A stretch of DNA of 64,000 bases from Rhodococcus sp. Z13 (GCF_025837095.1 NZ_CP107551.1:974352-1038351), one strand, 5' to 3'. Shown: positions 17,864 through 29,487, counted from the first letter of the stretch. Program-made: numbers and translations. The notes: a model not told the origin generated them from the sequence alone.

Positions 17864-18931
17864 ATGCACTCCTTCGTCTACACCTCCCATCCGGTACGTG
17901 TGATCTTCGGTCCCGGCACCGCCGCGCGAGTCGCAGACGAAGTGCGTCGTCTCGGACGGTCCCGGGTCCTGTTGCTCGGCGGGGAACACGTCCGTCCCCA
18001 GGCCGAGCTCGTCGAGCGCACGCTCGGCGCGCTGCAGGTCGCCCGTTTCGACGGCGCGGTGATCCACACCCCGGTGGAGGTCACCGAACGGGCGTTGCGG
18101 CAGGTCGAGGAGCACGGGGTCGACGCGGTCGTCGCCGTGGGCGGCGGCTCGACGACCGGGCTGGCGAAGGCGCTGGCCGTGCGCACGGGGATCGATCAGG
18201 TGATCCTGCCGACCACCTATGCCGGCTCCGAGGTGACCCCGGTGCTGGGGGAGACCGAGGACGGGGTGAAGACCACCCGGTCGTCGCCGGACATCCTGCC
18301 GGAGACGGTGATCTACGACGTCGAGTTCACCGCGAGCATGCCCATCCCGATGGCCCTCACCAGTGCGATCAACGCGATGGCGCACGCGGTCGAGTCGCTC
18401 TACGCCGAGGACGCCAATCCCATCGTCGACACCCTGGCGCTCGAGGCGATCTCCGCGATCGGCCGGGGCCTGCCCGCTCTGGGCGCGGACTCGGTGGATC
18501 CCGAGGGCCGGTCCGACCTGCTGCTCGCGGCGTGGCTGGCGGGGACCTGCCTGGCCTCGGCCGGAATGGGTCTGCACCACAAGCTCTGTCACGTGCTGGG
18601 CGGGTCCTTCGACCTGCCGCACGCCGCCACCCACACCGTGCTGCTGCCCCACGTCATGGCCTTCAACGAACCGTCGGTGCCGCACGTGATGAAGCGGATC
18701 GCCGAGGCGCTCGGTACCGACTCGGCCCCGGCCGGGGTCTACGACCTCGTCGCGGCCGCCGGGGGTCCCACCACGCTCGAGGAACTCGGCATGGCGGAGC
18801 GGGATCTCGACGAGGCGGCGCGGCTGGCCACCGAGAAGGCGTATCCGAATCCGAGGGAGGTGACACAGGTGGGGGTCCGCCGCCTGCTCGGCGAGGCCTA
18901 CGCCGGAATCCGTCCGAGCCCCGTGGGATAG
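17864..18931 (+). CDS. Iron-type alcohol dehydrogenase, maleylacetate reductase-like
   Basis: A 355-residue enzyme of the maleylacetate reductase branch of group III alcohol dehydrogenases. Members reduce maleylacetate to 3-oxoadipate with NAD(P)H at the end of hydroxyquinol, chlorocatechol or resorcinol breakdown. Family features seen: N-terminal FVYTSHPVRVIFGPG, the nucleotide loop AVGGGSTTGLAKALA near 95, LPTTYAGSEVTP near 115, and the histidines of the metal region in NAMAHAVESLYA and MGLHHKLCHVLGG. Length matches the family. I chose ATG 17864 over an in-frame ATG at 17837. No ring-cleavage dioxygenase gene is adjacent, so the pathway is not shown. The downstream doxX gene has its own operator region. 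Confidence 0.88.
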   Translation: MHSFVYTSHPVRVIFGPGTAARVADEVRRLGRSRVLLLGGEHVRPQAELVERTLGALQVARFDGAVIHTPVEVTERALRQVEEHGVDAVVAVGGGSTTGLAKALAVRTGIDQVILPTTYAGSEVTPVLGETEDGVKTTRSSPDILPETVIYDVEFTASMPIPMALTSAINAMAHAVESLYAEDANPIVDTLALEAISAIGRGLPALGADSVDPEGRSDLLLAAWLAGTCLASAGMGLHHKLCHVLGGSFDLPHAATHTVLLPHVMAFNEPSVPHVMKRIAEALGTDSAPAGVYDLVAAAGGPTTLEELGMAERDLDEAARLATEKAYPNPREVTQVGVRRLLGEAYAGIRPSPVG

Positions 18932-18933
18932 GT

Positions 18934-18980
18934 GGTTGAAGCTACAACCATCTCTTGCTAGCTTGGTTGTCGCTTCAACC
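18934..18980 (+). promoter_or_regulatory. Paired 17-bp inverted arms before doxX, probable repressor sites
   Basis: GGTTGAAGCTACAACCA at 18934-18950 and TGGTTGTCGCTTCAACC at 18964-18980 are reverse complements with a single mismatch. Each arm is itself a dyad (GGTTG..CAACC), so there may be two operators about 30 bp apart, centre to centre. The second ends 37 bp before the doxX GTG. The form suits a MarR- or TetR-type dimer. No regulator gene is adjacent. Confidence 0.6.
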
Positions 18981-19017
18981 ATGCGGGGCTTTTCGCCTCC
19001 GTCACGAAAGGCTCGTT

Positions 19018-19446
19018 GTGAAGACCTCTCTCGTTCGCGACATCGGCATCCTGATCGCACGACTCGTCCTCGGCGTCATCTTCCTGGCCCACGGCCTGCA
19101 GAAGCTCACGGTCTGGGGCTACGACGGCACCAAGGCCGGCTTCGAGGGCATGGGCGTGCCCGCCCCGGCGATCTCGGCCTTCGTCGCCACCTGGGTCGAG
19201 ACGCTCGGCGGGATCGCCCTCATCCTGGGCGTGCTCGTGCCGATCTTCGGGGTCCTGCTGTTCCTGGTCATGGCCGGTGCCTTCTTCATCGTGCACGTGG
19301 ACAACGGCATCTACGTCTCCGACGGCGGCTTCGAGCTCGTCGCCGCACTCGGTGCGGGCGCGCTGCTGCTCGCGGCGGTCGGTGCGGGTGCCTTCAGCGT
19401 CGACCGGTTCCTTGCACCCAAGGTGCCCTTCCTGCAGAACGCCTGA
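19018..19446 (+). CDS. DoxX-family membrane protein
   Basis: A 142-residue membrane protein with four hydrophobic helices: about 8-25 (IGILIARLVLGVIFLAHGL), 55-80, 82-100 and 112-130. The DoxX hallmarks are the first helix ending in HGLQKL and the GAFFIVH segment before helix four. Relatives act in thiosulfate or quinone metabolism, or redox stress in mycobacteria; the role here is not shown. It begins at GTG 19018 with GAAAGG at 19005-19010 as ribosome site. Two inverted 17-bp arms in the promoter suggest repression by a dimeric regulator. It is not coupled to either neighbour. Confidence 0.92.
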   Translation: MKTSLVRDIGILIARLVLGVIFLAHGLQKLTVWGYDGTKAGFEGMGVPAPAISAFVATWVETLGGIALILGVLVPIFGVLLFLVMAGAFFIVHVDNGIYVSDGGFELVAALGAGALLLAAVGAGAFSVDRFLAPKVPFLQNA

Positions 19447-19585
19447 CACGGGGAAGCCGGGTACCGCGGGCGATTCGAGCATCGCCCGCGATACTCGGTT
19501 CGTCCGAAGTGCCCTCGACGAGAGGGTCGTCCTGTTACGCTCGGGCGCGAATCTGCTCCCACGGAACGCGTCGACAGGACCGGAT

Positions 19586-21253
19586 ATGACCGTGCAGCAA
19601 GCCGTTCCGCGGCGTGACAACACCTGGAACCTCGACCGGCGGACCTTCCTCCTCGGCGCCGGTGCCCTCCTCGCGGCGGGGCTGGTCGGAGCCCGTCCCT
19701 CCTCGGCGCAGACACGGATCCCGCGGCGCCCCAACATCCTGATCGTCATCACCGACCAGGAACGGCAGCCGATGCACTGGCCCGCCGACTGGGCCCGCAC
19801 CAACCTGCCCAACCGTCAGCGCCTGGCCGACACGGGACTCACGTTCACCCGGTCGTTCTGCAACGCCGCGATGTGTTCGCCCAGCCGCAGCACGCTCTTC
19901 ACCGGTCTCTACCCGGCCCAGCACGGTGTGGTGAGCACCCTCACCGAGGGGGGCACGCTCTCGCCCACCGAACCGGTGCTCTCGCCGGACACCCAGAACA
20001 TGGCGAAGATGCTGCGCTCCGCCGGGTACGACGTCCAGTACCGGGGCAAGTGGCACATGAGCAAGGGCGCCGACGGTGGCGACCCGTCGCCGGAGGACAT
20101 CGCGCGCTTCGGATTCGACGGCTGGCAACCCCCCGAGGCCGGGCAGGACACCTCGCCGGAGAACTTCGGTGGCGGTTGCGCCGACCGCGACCGGAAGATC
20201 GCCGCCGACGCCGCCGACTACCTGCGCTCACGGGATCCGAACGACGACAACCCCTTCGCGCTCGTGGTGTCGTTCGCCAATCCCCACGACATCCTCTCGT
20301 ATCCGAAGACCTGGGATCAGGTCGACGGCGACTGCAACAACTACGGCGCGTTCGTCCCCGAGGCGTTCGAGCAGGGGATCGACCTGCCGCCCACCTACGG
20401 CGAGGAACTGCTCCGCAACGGCAAACCCACCGCGCAGGCCCAGCTGCAGCTGCTGCTCGCCGGTGCGCTCGGGCCGCTCGTCGGGCCCGCGGAGGCCCGC
20501 CGGTACGTCAACCTCTACGCCTACATGCACAAGGTCGTCGACCAGCACATCGGCACCGTTCTCGATGCGCTGGAATCGGTTTCGGGCATGCGCGAGGACA
20601 CGATCGTTTTCCGTGTCTCCGACCACGGCGAGATGGGACTGTCGCACGGCGGACTCCGGCAGAAGGCCTTCAACGCCTACGAGGAGACGCTGAACGTTCC
20701 TCTCGTGGTGAGCAATCCGGTGATGTTCCCCCGCCCGGTGAGCACCGACGCGCTCGCCTCGCTCATCGATGTCGTGCCCACCCTGGCGACCCTCGCCGAC
20801 GTGCCCGACCGGTCCGCGTGGACGTTCAAGGGCGTCGACCTGACGCCGGTGATCGAAAGTGCCTCCGCCGGAGGGTCCTCCGGCCAGGTGCAGGACGTCG
20901 TCCTGTTCACCTTCGACGACGAGAACGCCGCGGCACCCAACGGGCAGACGACGGTCGAGCAGCCCAACCACATCCGCGCGGTCCGGCAGGACCGCTGGAA
21001 GTACGCGATGTACTTCGATCCCTCTGGCCGGGAACTGCCGCAGTTCGAACTCTACGACTTGCACGACGATCCGCTCGAGACACGAAACCGCGCCAACCCG
21101 CTCGACTTCGCGAACTTCGATCCCGTGCAGGTCGCCGCGATGCACGCCGTACTCATGGACGTGATGGCACGGACGGGAACCATGCCGTCGGTGCCGATTC
21201 CGCAGTTCCCACCGGTTCCGAGCGGATCCGCGAGCGGTTCGTCCGGGAACTGA
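19586..21253 (+). CDS. Tat-exported sulfatase (formylglycine-dependent)
   Basis: A 555-residue exported hydrolase for sulfate esters. The N-terminus is a twin-arginine signal: DRRTFLLGA at 17-25, a hydrophobic stretch, and probable cleavage after SSA at 41. The catalytic cysteine is Cys97 in CSPSR, the motif that becomes formylglycine. Other sulfatase features follow in order: VITDQER (metal ligands), YRGKWHMSKG near 155, NPHDI near 232 and SDHGEMGLSHGG near 345. The start ATG 19586 follows GACAGGAC. The gene is convergent with the FGE gene that would mature Cys97, stop against stop, with no base between. Tat export fits, since maturation must occur before or during folding in the cytoplasm. 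The substrate is unknown. Confidence 0.93.
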   Translation: MTVQQAVPRRDNTWNLDRRTFLLGAGALLAAGLVGARPSSAQTRIPRRPNILIVITDQERQPMHWPADWARTNLPNRQRLADTGLTFTRSFCNAAMCSPSRSTLFTGLYPAQHGVVSTLTEGGTLSPTEPVLSPDTQNMAKMLRSAGYDVQYRGKWHMSKGADGGDPSPEDIARFGFDGWQPPEAGQDTSPENFGGGCADRDRKIAADAADYLRSRDPNDDNPFALVVSFANPHDILSYPKTWDQVDGDCNNYGAFVPEAFEQGIDLPPTYGEELLRNGKPTAQAQLQLLLAGALGPLVGPAEARRYVNLYAYMHKVVDQHIGTVLDALESVSGMREDTIVFRVSDHGEMGLSHGGLRQKAFNAYEETLNVPLVVSNPVMFPRPVSTDALASLIDVVPTLATLADVPDRSAWTFKGVDLTPVIESASAGGSSGQVQDVVLFTFDDENAAAPNGQTTVEQPNHIRAVRQDRWKYAMYFDPSGRELPQFELYDLHDDPLETRNRANPLDFANFDPVQVAAMHAVLMDVMARTGTMPSVPIPQFPPVPSGSASGSSGN

Positions 21254-22168
21254 TCAGCCGAAGGCCATCCGGAACCCGCTGTGCCCCGTCGACGTGTCGG
21301 GGGTGTTGGCGATGCGCGCGGAGGTTCGGTAGCGGTGGCAGTAGGACTCGTGGCACAGATACGACCCGCCGCGCAGCACCGGACGGGAGTCGTCGGGGGA
21401 GAAGGGACTCGACGTCCACTCCCACACGTTCCCGGTCGTGTTGAACAGACCGAACCCGTTGGGGGCGAAGGCATCCACCGGCACCGTTCCCACCGGGGCC
21501 GTCGGCCCGTAGGGGAACGACCCACGGAAGACGTTCATCGCCGGTTCGCCTCCTGGTTCGAACTCGTCACCCCACGGGAACCGGCGCTGCACCAGCCCGC
21601 CCCGGGCGGCGAACTCCCATTCCTCCTCCGTCGGTAGTCGGCCCCCGGCCCACGCGCAGTAGGCGAGCGCGTCGAGGTGGGAGACGTGCACGACCGGATG
21701 GTCGTCCCTGCCTTCGAGATCGGAGCTTGGCCCCTCGGGGTGCCGCCAGGACGCCCCGGGCACGACGCGCCACCACGGTGCCGCCGCGACCACCAGGTGC
21801 GGCCGGTCCGTGGTGAGCCGGCCCGCGAAGACGAGCGAGTCGCCGAACCGTTCCGCCGTCGTCACGTGCCCGGTCTCCTCGACGAACCGGGCGAACTCGG
21901 TGTTGGTCACGGCCGTGGCCGAGATGGCGAAGCGGGCCACGGTCACCGGCCGTACCGGTCCCTCGCCGTCGGCGGGATCCGCGACGGGGTCGTCGGTGCC
22001 CATGAGGAACTCCGCTCTCGGTGAGCCGTCCGGGGGCAGTTCCACCATCCGGGGAGGCGTCACCGCGCCCGTGTGAGCCGGTGCCGGATGCGTGGCCGGG
22101 GTGTGCGGGCCGGCCGGATCGGGGTCCGGGCGAGTCGGTGCACAGCAGGGGCGGGAAGGGTCGCTCAT
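21254..22168 (-). CDS. Formylglycine-generating enzyme (sulfatase-modifying factor)
   Basis: A 304-residue copper oxidase that turns the cysteine of CxPxR motifs in sulfatases into formylglycine. Both active-site cysteines are present, in CHESYC; counting from ATG 22168 they are Cys272 and Cys277, the numbers I recall for the Streptomyces coelicolor enzyme. The following RYRTSARIANTPDTSTG and GHSGFR are also diagnostic and separate it from the many FGE-fold proteins without this chemistry. The N-terminus has CCAPTRPD and a proline-rich leader, then PDGSPRAEFLMGTDD. A GTG one codon earlier is an alternative start. Its client is most probably the adjacent convergent sulfatase. Confidence 0.95.
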   Translation of the reverse strand: MSDPSRPCCAPTRPDPDPAGPHTPATHPAPAHTGAVTPPRMVELPPDGSPRAEFLMGTDDPVADPADGEGPVRPVTVARFAISATAVTNTEFARFVEETGHVTTAERFGDSLVFAGRLTTDRPHLVVAAAPWWRVVPGASWRHPEGPSSDLEGRDDHPVVHVSHLDALAYCAWAGGRLPTEEEWEFAARGGLVQRRFPWGDEFEPGGEPAMNVFRGSFPYGPTAPVGTVPVDAFAPNGFGLFNTTGNVWEWTSSPFSPDDSRPVLRGGSYLCHESYCHRYRTSARIANTPDTSTGHSGFRMAFG

Positions 22169-23539
<1,371 letters not shown>

Positions 23540-23592
23540 CGGGTAGCGCTCTGCCCGCCACCGTCCGGGCAGCGGTGCGCTAGGTTCACCTC

Positions 23593-24489
23593 GTGCCAGC
23601 AGACGAACCCGACACCACCCCGGCTTCTCCGCGCGGCCGCGCCGCGCTGCTCGGCCCCGCCGAGGTCCGCGCCCTCGCGGAGGAGTTCGGGGTGCGTCCC
23701 ACCAAGCAGCTCGGACAGAACTTCGTGCACGACGCGAACACGGTGCGCCGCATCGTGAACGTCGCCGGCGTCGGCCGCGACGACGTGGTGCTCGAGGTCG
23801 GTCCCGGCCTCGGCTCGCTCACCCTCGCGTTGCTCGACGTCGTCGACCGCGTGGTCGCGGTGGAGCTCGATCCCGTTCTCGCGCAGCGTCTTCCGTCGAC
23901 GGTGCACGACCGGGCGCCCGAGCTCGCCGACCGGCTCGACGTCGTGCACATGGACGCGATGAAGGTGCTCCCGCGCGACCTGCCCGCCACGCCGACCGCG
24001 CTCGTGGCGAACCTACCGTACAACGTCGCGGTGCCCGTCCTGTTGCACCTGTTCTCCGAATTCCCCAGCCTGCGAACGGCTCTCGTGATGGTCCAGTCGG
24101 AGGTCGCCGACCGGCTCGCTGCCGAACCGGGCGGGAAGATCTACGGCGTACCCAGCGTCAAGGCGCGCTTCTTCGGCGACGTCCGGCGCGCCGGTGCGGT
24201 GGGGCGCGCGGTGTTCTGGCCCGTGCCGCAGGTCGAATCCGGCCTGGTCCGCATCGACCGCTACGCCGAACCGCCCTGGCCCACCGACGAGGCGACACGC
24301 GCCCGCGTGTTCACCGTCGTCGACGCGGCCTTCGCGCAGCGCCGCAAGACGCTGCGCGCCGCGCTCGCCGGATGGGCCGGTTCGCCCGCCGAGGCCGAAC
24401 GACGGCTGCTCGCGGCCGGTATCGAGCCGTCGACGCGCGGTGAGAAACTCGACGCCGCAGCGTTCGTACGCCTGGCCACCACGGAGTGA
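23593..24489 (+). CDS. rsmA: 16S rRNA dimethyladenosine transferase KsgA/RsmA
   Basis: A 298-residue S-adenosylmethionine enzyme that dimethylates A1518 and A1519 near the 3' end of 16S rRNA, a late step in small-subunit assembly. Motifs are in order: [18 protein letters not shown], the SAM loop [14 protein letters not shown] near 60, VELDPVL, and the catalytic [13 protein letters not shown] near 140. The C-terminal helical lobe ([20 protein letters not shown]) is normal. Start GTG 23593 lies 53 bp after rpfB, so the two may share a transcript. Confidence 0.97.
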   Translation: MPADEPDTTPASPRGRAALLGPAEVRALAEEFGVRPTKQLGQNFVHDANTVRRIVNVAGVGRDDVVLEVGPGLGSLTLALLDVVDRVVAVELDPVLAQRLPSTVHDRAPELADRLDVVHMDAMKVLPRDLPATPTALVANLPYNVAVPVLLHLFSEFPSLRTALVMVQSEVADRLAAEPGGKIYGVPSVKARFFGDVRRAGAVGRAVFWPVPQVESGLVRIDRYAEPPWPTDEATRARVFTVVDAAFAQRRKTLRAALAGWAGSPAEAERRLLAAGIEPSTRGEKLDAAAFVRLATTE

Positions 24490-24715
24490 TCTGCATCACC
24501 TGCCCTGGCGGGTGGGTGACCGATGTGGTTAAGTGGTTCTCGGTCGTTAGGTAGTGTGTTCGTGGTTTACCCCTCGCACATTTCTGGTTGCGAGCGGATG
24601 CGATAGCCACGATGGAATCGTCTCAGCCGTGAAGTGACAGACCCGGGAAGCAGACAGTTTCCCGACGAGACGGGACGCCTACGAGCATCCCGCCTGCAAG
24701 TGAAGGATCAGCAAC
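24490..24715 (+). promoter_or_regulatory. Promoter and probable long leader of the cold-shock gene
   Basis: The 226 bp before the cold-shock gene hold no ORF. The stretch 24525-24565 is relatively AT-rich and may hold the promoter, leaving an untranslated leader of over 100 bases, as is common for csp genes. GTGAAGGAT at 24700-24708 is the ribosome site. Confidence 0.4.
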
Positions 24716-24922
24716 ATGGCTGAAGGTATCGTGAAGTGGTTCAACGGCGAAAAGGGCTTCGGCTTCATCGCTCCGTCCGACGGATCCGCTGACGTCTTCG
24801 TGCACTTCTCCGAGATCCAGGGCCGCGGCTTCCGCACCCTCGAGGAGAACCAGCGCGTGAGCTTCGAGATCGGCCAGGGCCAGAAGGGCCCGCAGGCCAC
24901 CGGCGTCACCGTCATCGGCTGA
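24716..24922 (+). CDS. Cold-shock protein (CspA family)
   Basis: A 68-residue single-stranded nucleic-acid-binding protein, an RNA chaperone of the cold-shock domain family. RNP1 is visible as KGFGFIA and RNP2 as VFVHFSEI, spaced normally. The start ATG follows GAAGGATCAGCAAC. It is monocistronic: a long leader lies upstream and a 16-bp-stem terminator just downstream. Its codon use is strongly biased to frequent codons, suggesting high expression. Mycobacterial CspA is the closest well-known relative. Confidence 0.97.
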   Translation: MAEGIVKWFNGEKGFGFIAPSDGSADVFVHFSEIQGRGFRTLEENQRVSFEIGQGQKGPQATGVTVIG

Positions 24923-24937
24923 CACAGGCTTCTCATC

Positions 24938-24974
24938 GATCGGGCCGGCACCCTCACGGGGTGCCGGCCCGATC
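24938..24974. terminator. Strong bidirectional terminator between csp and the phosphatase gene
   Basis: A perfect 16-bp stem (GATCGGGCCGGCACCC at 24938-24953 with its complement at 24959-24974) and a 5-base loop. It separates two convergent genes and can serve both. Confidence 0.8.
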
Positions 24975-24990
24975 GGCGTTCGTGGGTCGA

Positions 24991-25821
24991 TCAGTCGAGC
25001 AGACGCTCCCGCAGGGACTCCCGCTCCGCGTCCGTCACGAGGAGGACCTCGGACAGATAGCGGTCGAACGAGCCGTACACGTCGCGCATCGTGTCCAGGG
25101 CGGTCTGCAGGTACTCGCGCCGCACACCGAGCACCGCCTCGAGGTCGGCGCGGTCGACACCCTGCTTCACGATGGGCTCGAACAGCGGCTCGAGCGCCGG
25201 CAGCAGCATGTCGTTGGTGCGCAGGTAGTCCTCGAACACCGTGTCCTCGTCCGCGCCGAGGGTGAACAGGACGATCGCGGCGGCCCAGCCCGTGCGGTCC
25301 TTGCCGGTGGTGCAGTGGAACAGCAGGGGGCGATCGTCGTCGATCAGGGTGCGCATCAACGTCCGGTAGGAGGTGTGCGCGCTCGGCAACGTCACCAGAT
25401 CGTGGTAGCTGCGCCGCAGATACTCGGCGCCGCGGCCGTCACCCAGCACACGCTTCGCGAACGAGGCGTCGGTCAGCAGGTCCTGCATGTGCGCGGCGAG
25501 CGAGCCCAGCTGCGCGGCGAGATCACCCACGCCCCGGTCCGCGAACACGTCCAGGGGCAGTTCCTTCACCCCCGGCGGAACCCGGTCCGGCAGGGCCTCC
25601 CGCTCCGACGCGGTCCGCAGGTCCGCCACCGTGCCGAGTCCGAGCTGCCCCAGGGCCTGCACGGCCTCGTCGCGGATGCGGCCGAGATCCGTCGAGCGGA
25701 ACACCGCGCCGCTGCGCACCACGGCACCGTAGCGGGTGGCGTAACCGCCGAGATCACGGAAGTTGAGGATGTCCACGGACAGGGCCGTGGGGGAGGGCGG
25801 GGGCACGACGCTTTCGCTCAT
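24991..25821 (-). CDS. Tyrosine/dual-specificity protein phosphatase, PtpB-like
   Basis: A 276-residue phosphatase of the type of M. tuberculosis PtpB, which also cleaves phosphoinositides when secreted. The active-site loop is [10 protein letters not shown] near residue 167; the lysine-aspartate in GKDR marks this branch. The family's N-terminal [25 protein letters not shown] is intact, with strings kept here to their key residues NFRDLGG and GxVxRSG. No signal peptide is seen. I chose ATG 25821; the open frame continues upstream only into intergenic DNA. It is convergent with the cold-shock gene. Substrates are unknown: dephosphorylation of Ser/Thr/Tyr-kinase targets or lipids is possible. 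Confidence 0.9.
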   Translation of the reverse strand: MSESVVPPPSPTALSVDILNFRDLGGYATRYGAVVRSGAVFRSTDLGRIRDEAVQALGQLGLGTVADLRTASEREALPDRVPPGVKELPLDVFADRGVGDLAAQLGSLAAHMQDLLTDASFAKRVLGDGRGAEYLRRSYHDLVTLPSAHTSYRTLMRTLIDDDRPLLFHCTTGKDRTGWAAAIVLFTLGADEDTVFEDYLRTNDMLLPALEPLFEPIVKQGVDRADLEAVLGVRREYLQTALDTMRDVYGSFDRYLSEVLLVTDAERESLRERLLD

Positions 25822-25921
25822 GGGACGCACGCTAACCGGACCGGGAGGAAGCCTTCCGGCGATCCACTCCGGGTCCGCACCGAATTCACCCCCGCATTCC
25901 ACCCTCCGCACGGAGTCGTTC

Positions 25922-26097
25922 GACCGGCTGCCGCCATCGAGCCGGACCGGCTGCCGCGATCGAGCCGGACCGGCTGCCGCGATCGAGCCGGACCGGCTGC
26001 CGCGATCGAGCCGGACCGGCTGCCGCGATCGAGCCGGACCGGCTGCCGCGATCGAGCCGGACCGGCTGCCGCGATCGAGCCGGACCGGCTGCCGCGA
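25922..26097. repeat. Array of seven and a half 23-bp tandem repeats before ispE
   Basis: Seven full units and a 15-bp partial, beginning at 25922, 25945, 25968, 25991, 26014, 26037, 26060 and 26083. Each unit starts GACCGGCTGCC and ends CGATCGAGCCG. Only the first has a substitution (GCCGCC for GCCGCG). Across each junction AGCCGGACCGGCT is a 13-bp palindrome. 23 bp is not a multiple of three, so coding is unlikely, although one frame stays open by chance. The array ends 15 bp before the ispE start. Confidence 0.95.
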
Positions 26098-26098
26098 G

Positions 26099-26112
26099 TA
26101 AGCTTGTCAATC
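26099..26112 (+). promoter_or_regulatory. Candidate -10 box of a leaderless ispE transcript
   Basis: TAAGCT at 26099-26104 lies 8 bases before the GTG at 26113, directly after the last repeat unit. Any -35 contact would fall inside the repeat array. No ribosome site is present, which fits a leaderless message. Confidence 0.45.
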
Positions 26113-27048
26113 GTGCTTTCCGTCGTTCCGACCCCCGTGACCGTGCGGGTCCCGTCCAAGGTCAACCTGCATCTCGCGGTCGGTGACCTCCGTCCCGACG
26201 GCTACCACGACCTGCACACCGTCTTCCAGGCGCTGTCGCTGTACGACGAGGTGTCGGTGGTCCCGGCGGAACAGCTCGCCGTCCACGTCCGGGGTACGGG
26301 TGCCGACGTGGTGCCCACCGACTCGACGAACCTGGCCTGGCGGGCCGCCGAGCTGATGGCCGAACGCGCCGCCCGCAGGCCCGACGTGGCGATCACCATC
26401 GACAAGGGCATCCCCGTCGCTGGTGGCATGGCCGGTGGCAGCGCCGACGCCGCGGCGACCCTCGTCGCCCTCGACGCCCTGTGGGGCCTCGGCGCCACCC
26501 GCGACGACCTCGCCGAGCTCGCCGCCGAGCTGGGCAGCGACGTGCCCTTCTGTCTCCACGGCGGGACGGCCATCGGCACCGGTCGCGGCGAGAAGCTCGT
26601 GCCGGTGCTCACGCGCGGCACCTTCCACTGGGTGCTCGCCCTGTCGAAGGGTGGACTGTCCACGCCCGTCGTGTTCCGTGAACTCGACCGGCTCCGCGCC
26701 GAGGGCAGACCGCAGCGGGTCGGCGACGCCGACGCGGTGCTGTCCGCGCTGGGTTCCGGCGACGCCCACGAACTCGCGCCCCTGCTCGGCAACGACCTGC
26801 AGGCCGCCGCGCTGTCGCTCGACCCCACGCTGCGACGCACCCTCCGCGCCGGCATCGAGGCCGGGGCCCTCGCCGGGATCGTCTCCGGCTCCGGGCCCAC
26901 CTGCGCGTTCCTCGTCGAGGACCAGCACGCCGCGGTCACGGTGAGCGCGGAACTGGCGGGAGCCGGGGTGTGCCGCACGGTGCGCGTCGCCTCCGGCCCG
27001 GTCCCGGGCGCCCGCGTCGTCACCGACACCGACCCCGCACATCCCTGA
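26113..27048 (+). CDS. ispE: 4-diphosphocytidyl-2-C-methyl-D-erythritol kinase
   Basis: A 311-residue GHMP kinase, the fourth step of the MEP pathway to isoprenoids. Motifs: [29 protein letters not shown] is split by family residues K-N-L and DGYH; the ATP loop is [17 protein letters not shown] near 97; the third motif is [12 protein letters not shown] near 255. The start is uncertain. GTG 26113 fits a leaderless promoter; GTG 26137, eight codons on, is the alternative. The frame extends far upstream, but only through the 23-bp repeats. The abc-f gene follows after 63 bp. Confidence 0.95.
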   Translation: MLSVVPTPVTVRVPSKVNLHLAVGDLRPDGYHDLHTVFQALSLYDEVSVVPAEQLAVHVRGTGADVVPTDSTNLAWRAAELMAERAARRPDVAITIDKGIPVAGGMAGGSADAAATLVALDALWGLGATRDDLAELAAELGSDVPFCLHGGTAIGTGRGEKLVPVLTRGTFHWVLALSKGGLSTPVVFRELDRLRAEGRPQRVGDADAVLSALGSGDAHELAPLLGNDLQAAALSLDPTLRRTLRAGIEAGALAGIVSGSGPTCAFLVEDQHAAVTVSAELAGAGVCRTVRVASGPVPGARVVTDTDPAHP

Positions 27049-27111
27049 CCGGTCGCGGACGCATCCGTCCGCACCGGACCTCACCGCAATACTCGGAAGG
27101 CATTGCTCCAC

Positions 27112-28902
<1,791 letters not shown>

Positions 28903-28908
28903 TTCCTC

Positions 28909-28939
28909 TTGACCTCGAGTCGGCTCGAGGTCGCAGGAT
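28909..28939 (+). promoter_or_regulatory. MerR-type promoter with long spacer and central dyad
   Basis: TTGACC (-35, 28909-28914), then a 19-bp spacer, then CAGGAT (-10, 28934-28939). The spacer holds a perfect dyad, GACCTCGAG at 28911-28919 and CTCGAGGTC at 28924-28932. A long spacer with a dyad is the hallmark of promoters twisted open by MerR-family activators. It drives the 28976 gene; no merR gene is nearby. Confidence 0.75.
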
Positions 28940-28975
28940 GGGTGTCGTCAGAAGGAACGCCCATCAGGAGGATTC

Positions 28976-29413
28976 ATGTCCGTCACCGAAACATCCGGTA
29001 CCTCTACGCATCTCCCGCAGTCCCGGCTCGCGCGTTCCGCGGTGGTGATTGCCGCGGCCGTCGTGACCGCACTGGTGGTCGACCTCGTGCTGTGGGCCGT
29101 CGGGCTCGTCGCGGGTGGCTCGTTCGAACACACCGACGCCGGTGAGGTGATGAGCGCGGCGCCCGGTGGCGTGGTGCTCATGTCCGTCGTCCCGCTCGCC
29201 GTCGGTCTCGCCGTCGCCGCCCTGCTCACCCTGTGGTGGAACGGTTTCGCGCGGATCGCGCAGGTCGTCGGGGCGTTGCTGCCGCTGGCGACGATCCAGG
29301 GCACGATCTCTGCGGACTTCGACACGCCGAGCACCGTCGCGCTGGCGCTGATGCACGTCGTGATCGCCGTGGTGGTCGTCGTCGCCCTGGAGATGCTCCG
29401 TGCGCGTGACTGA
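28976..29413 (+). CDS. Small four-helix membrane protein (DUF6069-like)
   Basis: A 145-residue integral membrane protein with four hydrophobic helices at about 22-46, 66-86, 92-110 and 122-140. The pattern (VDLVLWAVGLVAGGSF at the end of helix one, LMSVVPLAVGLAVAALL in helix two) resembles DUF6069 proteins of actinobacteria; function is unknown. An excellent ribosome site (CAGGAGG at 28967-28973) precedes ATG 28976. A MerR-type promoter just upstream implies induction by a small molecule, metal or redox signal. A 17-bp-stem hairpin follows the stop. Confidence 0.8.
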   Translation: MSVTETSGTSTHLPQSRLARSAVVIAAAVVTALVVDLVLWAVGLVAGGSFEHTDAGEVMSAAPGGVVLMSVVPLAVGLAVAALLTLWWNGFARIAQVVGALLPLATIQGTISADFDTPSTVALALMHVVIAVVVVVALEMLRARD

Positions 29414-29421
29414 AACGAGTA

Positions 29422-29471
29422 GGGGGAGGAAATGTGCGCTTCCGCAAGGAAAGTCGCACATTTCCTCCCCC
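29422..29471. terminator. Large bidirectional terminator hairpin
   Basis: GGGGGAGGAAATGTGCG at 29422-29438 pairs perfectly with 29455-29471. The 17-bp stem encloses a 16-base loop that can itself fold (CTTCC/GGAAAG). It lies between convergent genes. Confidence 0.75.
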
Positions 29472-29487
29472 GAGTTCGGGCGGAGAC

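Noticed and set aside
25922-26097. CRISPR array
   Set aside because: Units are directly head to tail with no spacers, so it is a tandem repeat and not a CRISPR.
24961-26112. Upstream extension of the ispE frame
   Set aside because: It lies antisense to the PtpB-like gene and then runs through the 23-bp repeats; IspE is complete from 26113.
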